A DNA stretch of 36,236 bases, from the NCBI GenBank assembly GCA_032122615.1, contig JAQBGF010000068.1, positions 1 to 36,236 on the forward strand, written 5' to 3'. A model generated the notes under the pieces. The model made no database searches and was not told the origin of the DNA. It was given only the letters and a program-made list of their open reading frames with translations. Source of the stretch: SHZI01 sp032122615 (GTDB lineage: Bacteria; Pseudomonadota; Gammaproteobacteria; Steroidobacterales; GCA-2729495). This document shows positions 30,592 through 36,236 of the stretch, one piece after another. How positions within the stretch are numbered: the stretch's first letter is position 1; the number at the start of each line of letters is the position of its first letter. Both the position numbers and the translations under genes were made by a program.

Positions 30592-32462
30592 GGCAGTGTT
30601 CCGGTCAGCGCGAGTTCGGGTCTGGTCGCCGGACGTTGCTCGACTGTCGATCCAAACGTACTGGCCCCTTCCTCAGCGGTGAGCGCAGTGGCGCGGGCCG
30701 ACTGAAAGAGCTCACGTCCCGTGCCGTACTGGTTCGCCGCCAGGTTGGCGATTGCTGGCTCACGGCGTGCCCATTCATCCGGTGCCACCCTGGCCTCCAG
30801 GCTGCCGGTGTTCCCATCGACGCGAATGACATCGCCATTGCGAACCTTGCCCAACGACCCGCCCGCGAGGCATTCCGGGGACACATGAATTGCCGCCGGC
30901 ACCTTGCCGGACGCACCGGACATCCTGCCGTCGGTCAGCAGTGCAACGTGAAAACCTGCTGCCTGCAACGAAGCGAGCGTCGGCGTGAGCTTGTGCAGTT
31001 CGGGCATGCCGTTGGCGCGTGGTCCCTGAAAGCGGATCACGGCGACGAAGTCGCGGTTCAATTCCCCGCGCTTGAAACTTGCGAGTAACTCATTCTGGTC
31101 ATCAAAAATCACTGCCGGCGCCTCTACCACGCGATGCTCAGGCTTCACAGCCGAGACCTTCATGATGGAGCGGCCAAGGTTTCCGCGCAAAAGACGCATC
31201 CCTCCGTCGGTACTGAACGGCGCTGCTGCTGTGCGCAGGACGCCTTCATCCCCGCTCGAGGTGGGCGCCGGGCGCCAGACAACCTGGTTGTTATCGAGCG
31301 CAGGCTCCTCCGTGTAGCGGGAAAGAGATGGTCCGGCCACGGTCATCACATCGTCATGGAGCAGCCCTGCGGAAAGCAGTTCCCGAATCACAAAGCCCGC
31401 GCCGCCGGCGGCATGGAAGTGATTGACGTCGGCGCTACCGTTCGGATAGATGCGCGCCAACAGTGGCACGACGCCTGACAGGGCATCGAAATCGTCCCAG
31501 TTGATGATGATGCCCGCTGCCCGCGCAATCGCAACGAGATGAATGGTGTGGTTGGTCGATCCTCCCGTGGCCAGCAAACCGACGATCGCGTTGACGATGG
31601 CGCGTTCATTAACCACTTGCGAAATTGGCGTGTACTGGTCGCCGAAATGGGTGATCGCAGCAGCTCGCCGTGCGACGGCCGTCGTTAAGGCGTCGCGCAG
31701 CGGCGTGTTGGGTGTAACGAAGGCTGCGCCGGGCAAGTGCAGCCCCATCACTTCCATCAGCAACTGGTTGCTATTGGCGGTGCCATAGAAGGTGCAAGTG
31801 CCGGGGCCATGATAGGCGCGACTCTCGGCGTCAAGCAAAGCTGCCCGGTCCAGCTTGCCCTCCGCGAAAAGCTGGCGAATCCTGGACTTCTCGTCGTTGG
31901 AAAGGCCGCTGGTCATCGGGCCGGCCGGTACGAATATGGCGGGAAGGTGCCCGAAGTGGAGGGCGCCGATCAGCAGTCCGGGCACAATCTTGTCGCAGAC
32001 GCCAAGGCACAGGACGGCGTCGAACACCCCATGCGAGAGCGCTATTGCGGTCGACTGTGCGATGACGTCGCGCGAGAAAAGTGACAGCTCCATCCCGGAC
32101 TGGCCCTGCGTGACGCCGTCGCACATGGCAGGGACTCCACCGGCAAACTGGGCGGTGGCGCCGGCTTCCCGGGCCGCGCTCTTGATCAGTTCAGGAAACC
32201 GTGCAAGCGGTTGGTGCGCCGACAGCATGTCGTTATAGGCCGAGACAATTCCGATGTTGGGTCTGCCGCCTTCGCGCAACGCCAACTTGTCGGCTGTGGT
32301 CTCCGCGGCGAACGCGTGGGCCAGGTTGGCGCAGGAGATACGACCCCGCGAATTGCCGGCTGCCCGCGCCTGATCCACGCGCCCGAGGTAATCGGAGCGC
32401 GTGAGTTCGCTGCGGATTCTGATGCTCTCGGTGATTGACGAAACAGTTCTGTGCATGGCCAT
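30588..32462 (-). CDS. edd: 6-phosphogluconate dehydratase
   Basis: 624 residues from the ATG at 32460-32462, chosen because AAGGAG lies 8 nt upstream. It belongs to the IlvD/Edd iron-sulphur dehydratases: SAYNDMLSAHQP, PAMCDGVTQGQSGMELSLFSRD, LCLGVCDKIVPG and GTCTFYGTANSNQ, which contain the cluster cysteines. It converts 6-phosphogluconate to KDPG. It is the first gene of edd-eda-zwf, with a HexR-like operator over its promoter. Confidence 0.96.
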   Translation of the reverse strand: MAMHRTVSSITESIRIRSELTRSDYLGRVDQARAAGNSRGRISCANLAHAFAAETTADKLALREGGRPNIGIVSAYNDMLSAHQPLARFPELIKSAAREAGATAQFAGGVPAMCDGVTQGQSGMELSLFSRDVIAQSTAIALSHGVFDAVLCLGVCDKIVPGLLIGALHFGHLPAIFVPAGPMTSGLSNDEKSRIRQLFAEGKLDRAALLDAESRAYHGPGTCTFYGTANSNQLLMEVMGLHLPGAAFVTPNTPLRDALTTAVARRAAAITHFGDQYTPISQVVNERAIVNAIVGLLATGGSTNHTIHLVAIARAAGIIINWDDFDALSGVVPLLARIYPNGSADVNHFHAAGGAGFVIRELLSAGLLHDDVMTVAGPSLSRYTEEPALDNNQVVWRPAPTSSGDEGVLRTAAAPFSTDGGMRLLRGNLGRSIMKVSAVKPEHRVVEAPAVIFDDQNELLASFKRGELNRDFVAVIRFQGPRANGMPELHKLTPTLASLQAAGFHVALLTDGRMSGASGKVPAAIHVSPECLAGGSLGKVRNGDVIRVDGNTGSLEARVAPDEWARREPAIANLAANQYGTGRELFQSARATALTAEEGASTFGSTVEQRPATRPELALTGTLP

Positions 32463-32502
32463 ACCACCAGCTCCTTCGACGCGCAGGTCCGTGGGGCCGA
32501 AA

Positions 32503-32531
32503 AGTGTAGATAATCTACAAGACCCGGTCAA
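32503..32531 (-). promoter_or_regulatory. Promoter of edd-eda-zwf
   Basis: On the minus strand, TTGACC (32531-32526), a 17-base spacer, and TACACT (32508-32503). The predicted start near 32496 gives a 34-nt leader with AAGGAG. The HexR-like site covers the spacer and -10 box, which fits repression. Confidence 0.6.
32505..32519. promoter_or_regulatory. HexR operator
   Basis: TGTAGATAATCTACA is a perfect 15-bp inverted repeat around a central base pair. It matches the known gammaproteobacterial HexR pattern TGTARTWWWAYTACA at 13 of 15 positions. It lies between edd and hexR, the standard position. Confidence 0.85.
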
Positions 32532-32622
32532 TGCCGCCAGAAGGCTTGGTCCGAGAAAAAGCTGTAAATATTGCTATAAGATGGCCCAGGCTAATCTCCA
32601 AAGGTGCTGGAACCGCCGGGAA

Positions 32623-32637
32623 TGTTGACAAACTACA
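32623..32637. promoter_or_regulatory. Possible second, weaker HexR operator
   Basis: TGTTGACAAACTACA keeps one exact half (CTACA) and one half with a single mismatch (TGTTG). It contains TTGACA (32625-32630), a possible -35 for hexR, so it may mediate autoregulation. Confidence 0.45.
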
Positions 32638-32685
32638 CAATTCGACGGGACTATTGAGCCGTGCCGGGAGGATTGATGACCATTC

Positions 32686-33567
32686 GTGCGGAACGCCTCT
32701 GTGGCCACTAGGGATCGGCCCGCCATGCTGCTGGACCGCATCGACGGCCTGATGGACGATTTGCGGCCTTCCGAGCGGCTGGTCGGGCGGTTTGTTTTGC
32801 GCCATCCGAACCTGGTTATCAGCCTGCCCTTTCCCGAGATCGCGGCGCGAGCGGGCGTCAGCCAGCCAACCGTCGCGCGCTTCTGTATCGCCGCGGGCTT
32901 CAAGGGCTATCGGGATTTCAAGCTGCGGCTGGCACAAAGCCTGGCGAATGGCGTGCCGTTCGTACACCAGGATGTCGGCGCACAGGATTCGATGGCCGAT
33001 GTGGGCGCGAAAGTATTCGATCGCAGCATTGCCGCACTGCTGACCGTCCGCAACCACCTCGATCCGGTTGCGCTGGAGCGCGCCACGCAGCTGCTGGCGC
33101 GCGCGGAGCGGATCGAGATCTATGGCCTCGGCAACTCCGGCATTGTGGCAACCGATGCCCAGCACAAGCTCTTCCGGCTGGGCGTTCCCGTCGTGGCCTA
33201 CTCCGACCCTCATGTGCACGCCATGTCGGCATCGTTGCTCGGCAAACGCGATGTCGTAGTGGCCATCTCCGGAACGGGCCGGACGCGCGAGCTGATTCGC
33301 AGCGTGGAGATCGCCCGCGATGCCGGTGCTTCCGTCATTGCGATCACCGCAAGCGGTTCGCCTCTGGCACAACTGGCAGATGTCAGCTTGTACGCTGACG
33401 TGCCCGAGGACCTCGACGTGTACGCACCGATGACCACGCGGATGGTTCACCTCGTGATCGTCGATGTCCTTTCCGTCGGCATGGCAATGAAGAAGGGTCC
33501 GGAACTCGCCGAGCGCCTGAAGCGCGCTAAGGCGGTGATCGCCGACCGGAGAATCGGGGAGAATTGA
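32686..33567 (+). CDS. hexR: HexR, RpiR-family regulator of central carbon metabolism
   Basis: A 293-residue regulator: an N-terminal RpiR helix-turn-helix (about residues 15-90, with GVSQPTVARFCIAAGFKGYRDFK) and a C-terminal SIS sugar-phosphate domain (EIYGLGNSGIVATDAQHKLFRLG, then VVVAISGTGRTRELI). HexR typically represses edd, eda and zwf until KDPG binds. It is divergent from edd, with matching operators between them. The start is uncertain: GTG at 32686 (with GGGAGGA at 32666-32672), GTG at 32701 or ATG at 32725. An ATG at 32676 is out of frame and stops at once. Confidence 0.92.
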   Translation: MRNASVATRDRPAMLLDRIDGLMDDLRPSERLVGRFVLRHPNLVISLPFPEIAARAGVSQPTVARFCIAAGFKGYRDFKLRLAQSLANGVPFVHQDVGAQDSMADVGAKVFDRSIAALLTVRNHLDPVALERATQLLARAERIEIYGLGNSGIVATDAQHKLFRLGVPVVAYSDPHVHAMSASLLGKRDVVVAISGTGRTRELIRSVEIARDAGASVIAITASGSPLAQLADVSLYADVPEDLDVYAPMTTRMVHLVIVDVLSVGMAMKKGPELAERLKRAKAVIADRRIGEN

Positions 33568-33612
33568 CGACCTTCAACTTGTGGCGTCACTCGCCAAAAC
33601 AAGGGGACAACA

Positions 33613-35226
33613 ATGCTGGCCGTAGCCGATTGGGTGATTATCGCCCTGTATTTCGTCGCCGTCTTTGTGGTCGCAATCGTTGTCACCCGCCGCGAATCGA
33701 CGCGCGCGACGCCGGAAGGTTACTTTCTGGGCGGGCGCAACACCGGCTGGTTCGTCATCGGCGCGTCACTGTTCGCATCGAACATTGGATCCGAACACCT
33801 GGTGGGCCTGGCCGGGACCGGGGCAGCCAGCGGGGTTGCCGTCGCCCAGTTTGAACTGCTGGCGTCCCTGATATTGCTGATACTCGGTTGGGTGTTCGTC
33901 CCGTTCTATCTCCGCAGCGGGGTATACACCATGCCGGAGTTTCTGGAGCGCCGGTACAACGCGGCAGCCCGATGGTACCTGGCCGTCATTTCCATCGTCG
34001 GCTACGTACTGACCAAGATATCGGTCACCATCGCCGCCGGCGGCATCGTTTTTGAGGCGCTGCTCGGCATCGACTTCTGGACGGGCGCCCTGGTCGTGGT
34101 TATTGCGACCGGCATCTACACCGTGTTCGGTGGCCTGCGAGCCGTGCTTTATACCGACTTGCTGCAGATGTTTGTCATGATCGGCGGCGCCATCGCGGTT
34201 ACGGTCATTGGTTTGAACGCCGTCGGCGGCTGGGATGCGATGTACCAGACTGCGGGCAGCGATTTCTTCAATATGTGGAGGCCGATGTCCGATCCCGATT
34301 TCCCGTGGACCGGCATCCTGCTCGGTGCGCCGATCCTTGGCGTCTGGTACTGGTGCACCGACCAGTTCATCGTGCAGCGGGTGCTTTCCGCCAAGGACCT
34401 TGCAAACGCACGCCGGGGGACAATATGGGCCGGGTTCCTGAAAGTGTTGCCCCTGTTCATCTTTGTGATCCCGGGCATCATCGCTCACACGCTCGCAGAG
34501 CAGGGCAAGCTGACTTTGGCCAGCCCGGACCAGGCATTGCCTGCGCTCATCGCAACTCTACTGCCGACCGGACTCAAGGGTCTGGTCGTCGCCGGACTGC
34601 TGGCCGCTCTGATGAGTTCTCTCTCATCCGTGTTCAATTCCTGCTCAACGCTGATCACGTGGGACATCTTTCGAAAACTGTACCCGGAGGCGAAAGAGCG
34701 CACCCTGGTCCGGGTCGGCCAGTTGTCCACGATTGCGCTGGTGGTTTTCGGGCTGTTGTGGATCCCGATGATGAAGCTGATTTCCGGGCAGATATATCAA
34801 TACCTGCAAAGCGTGCAGGCCTATATTTCACCCCCCATCGCTGCTGCCTTCCTGCTCGGTGTCGCCTGGAAGCGGATCAATTCACAGGGCGCAATTGCAT
34901 CGCTGGTAGCGGGCTTCGTCCTGGGTATCGGCCGGCTGGTCGCTGAAATCAACAAGGACTCCCTCGGGGACGGCCTGCTGTTCTGGTACAGCGATATCAA
35001 CTTCCTGCATTTCGCGATTTTTCTGTTTATCGTTTGTTCAATCATCATGGTGCTCGTCAGCCTGGCGACACCGGCGCCGCCGGAGAGCGAGATTGCCGGG
35101 CTCACCATGCAGACGACCGACCAGTCTGCGAAGCGCCAGGACGCGGGACGGAAGCGCACGGATGCGTACCTGAGCCTGGCCGTCGTGGCAGCCGTGGTCG
35201 TGGTCTGGATAATATTCCGCGGGTGA
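33613..35226 (+). CDS. Sodium:solute (SSS) family sugar symporter
   Basis: A 537-residue multi-helix membrane protein of the SSS/SLC5 family (vSGLT-like). Features are the RNTGWFVIGASLFASNIGSEHLVGLAGTG segment early on, YTVFGGLRAVLYTDLLQ in the middle, and VLSAKDLANARRGTIWAGFLK. A sugar substrate is likely, given its position 45 bp after hexR. The start ATG has AAGGGGA upstream. A hydrophilic segment (about 490-515) precedes a last helix. It may be a sodium-driven glucose uptake route next to the MFS porter. Confidence 0.92.
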   Translation: MLAVADWVIIALYFVAVFVVAIVVTRRESTRATPEGYFLGGRNTGWFVIGASLFASNIGSEHLVGLAGTGAASGVAVAQFELLASLILLILGWVFVPFYLRSGVYTMPEFLERRYNAAARWYLAVISIVGYVLTKISVTIAAGGIVFEALLGIDFWTGALVVVIATGIYTVFGGLRAVLYTDLLQMFVMIGGAIAVTVIGLNAVGGWDAMYQTAGSDFFNMWRPMSDPDFPWTGILLGAPILGVWYWCTDQFIVQRVLSAKDLANARRGTIWAGFLKVLPLFIFVIPGIIAHTLAEQGKLTLASPDQALPALIATLLPTGLKGLVVAGLLAALMSSLSSVFNSCSTLITWDIFRKLYPEAKERTLVRVGQLSTIALVVFGLLWIPMMKLISGQIYQYLQSVQAYISPPIAAAFLLGVAWKRINSQGAIASLVAGFVLGIGRLVAEINKDSLGDGLLFWYSDINFLHFAIFLFIVCSIIMVLVSLATPAPPESEIAGLTMQTTDQSAKRQDAGRKRTDAYLSLAVVAAVVVVWIIFRG

Positions 35227-35231
35227 CGGGC

Positions 35232-36236
35232 CTAGTGGCTATGCGGCCCGGGCCCGGTCGACTCCCGGATCTGAATGACCGATTCGACTACGATCGTTTC
35301 ACTGGCGTGCGACACACCGCGTAACTGCCCAAGCAGCAGGTCCGTCGCCGTCATCGCCATCGCTTCAACCGGCTGCCGGATCGTGGTCAGGGCAGGATAA
35401 ATCTGCTGTGCCATCGGTATGTCATCGAACCCGACTACCGAAAGGTCCTCGGGAACGCGTATTCCGGATTGATGCGCGACACGCATTACGCCAACCGCCA
35501 TCTCGTCGTTACTGGCAAAAACTGCCGTCGGCCGATCTTTTTGCCGCAGCAATTCAAGACCGCACTCAACGCCGGACGGGAAAGTGTTGAAGCCCTGCTT
35601 TACCAGGCGCTGATCGAATGGCACGCCGGCAGTCTTGAGGCCATCTGCGTAACCACGATACCGCTCCGCGACGGCCTTATGGTCGGGATCACCAATAATA
35701 AAGGCAATCGACTTGTGGCCAAGCGACACAAGGTACCCGGTCATTTCCGCGCAGGATTCCCGGTCGTTGGTGAACACGGATTTGGCGATCTCGGCATGAT
35801 CGCCAGGGGCTATTCTGACAAAACGGGCATCGGAATCCCTTAGCGTTGTCAGCAGGGGCCCATGGTCTGAAAGCGGCGGCGTCAACAGGAAGCCATCCAC
35901 CTTGGACTGCCTGAGCAGGTGGCTGACTTCAGCCGACAGCTCGCTACTTTTAAAGTCGCAGGGGTGAATCAGCAATTCATAGTGTTCGCGCTGGCAGACC
36001 TTGAGTGCGCCCCGCTGGATGTCGATAACGTAGCTGCAGCTGGGATTGTCGTACAGCAGTCCGACAACAAACGTGCGGTTACCAGCGAGACTTCTGGCAA
36101 ATGGGTTTGGTGTGTACTTGAGAATCGCAATCGCATTTTCCACCCGCTCCCGGGTGTCAACGCGGACATTCGGTTCTCGATTCATAACACGCGAAACGGT
36201 CTTTATCGACACCCCGGCCCGCGCGGCGACATCGGT
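35232..36236 (-). CDS. LacI-family transcriptional regulator (5' end outside the window)
   Basis: The frame stays open to the right edge, where the helix-turn-helix is only partly present (TDVAARAGVSIKTVSRVMN), so the first few codons are missing. The remaining 334 or so residues are a complete LacI protein: hinge YTPNPFARSLAG, a periplasmic-binding-protein-like effector domain, FASNDEMAVGVM, and VVGFDDIPMAQQIYPALTTIRQP. Its recognition helix matches that of the truncated copy at 6279-6509. It is the best in-window candidate for binding the TTGACAGCGCTGTCAA sites. It converges with the SSS symporter gene, leaving 5 bp between stops. Confidence 0.93.
   Translation of the reverse strand, partial: TDVAARAGVSIKTVSRVMNREPNVRVDTRERVENAIAILKYTPNPFARSLAGNRTFVVGLLYDNPSCSYVIDIQRGALKVCQREHYELLIHPCDFKSSELSAEVSHLLRQSKVDGFLLTPPLSDHGPLLTTLRDSDARFVRIAPGDHAEIAKSVFTNDRESCAEMTGYLVSLGHKSIAFIIGDPDHKAVAERYRGYADGLKTAGVPFDQRLVKQGFNTFPSGVECGLELLRQKDRPTAVFASNDEMAVGVMRVAHQSGIRVPEDLSVVGFDDIPMAQQIYPALTTIRQPVEAMAMTATDLLLGQLRGVSHASETIVVESVIQIRESTGPGPHSH

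Overview
The window reads as a chromosomal stretch of a GC-rich, aquatic-type gammaproteobacterium. The supporting signs are E. coli-like GapA and Pgk, a HexR-controlled Entner-Doudoroff cluster, LacI-family control of a glycan locus, and two proteins with VPLPA-CTERM sorting tails. I cannot name the genus. No rRNA, tRNA, CRISPR array, transposase or attachment site was seen.

Layout. Positions 1-4044 hold housekeeping genes: a small exported DUF2141 protein, a divergent PlsX-like acyltransferase, gap and pgk. Positions 4415-6153 hold two short exported proteins with VPLPA-CTERM tails. The second has a carbohydrate-binding-like body and ends at a clear terminator. Positions 6279-24403 are all on the minus strand and form a beta-1,3-glucan (laminarin-type) utilisation locus. 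In order of transcription it contains a sugar symporter fused to GH17, a stand-alone GH17, a GH149-type beta-1,3-glucan phosphorylase, a GH16 lipoprotein with two duplicated binding modules, a second GH16 lipoprotein, a glycosidase fused to an outer-membrane beta-barrel, an unknown lipoprotein, another exported GH-A glycosidase, a Gfo/Idh oxidoreductase, and a LacI fragment. Divergent from it (24550-28451) are a GH3 beta-glucosidase and a sugar-porter MFS transporter. Positions 28457-36236 hold zwf, eda and edd on the minus strand, then hexR and a sodium/sugar symporter on the plus strand, and a LacI regulator cut off by the window edge.

How the genes fit together (inference). Surface GH16 enzymes would cut laminarin. 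Oligosaccharides would enter through the glycosidase-porin fusion and be trimmed in the periplasm by GH3 and GH-A enzymes. The symporter-GH17 fusion would import and cut them at the inner membrane, and cytosolic GH17 and GH149 would finish to glucose and glucose-1-phosphate. Glucose would feed Zwf, Edd and Eda, and then Gap and Pgk. No TonB-dependent receptor or SusC/D pair lies in the window.

The most notable features are the two independent membrane-pore/glycanase fusions, one for each membrane, and a shared LacI-type operator. That operator (TTGACAGCGCTGTCAA and two close variants) lies at three promoters. In all three the TTGACA -35 box is built into the operator, and one of them ties the CBM-like VPLPA-CTERM protein to the glucan locus.
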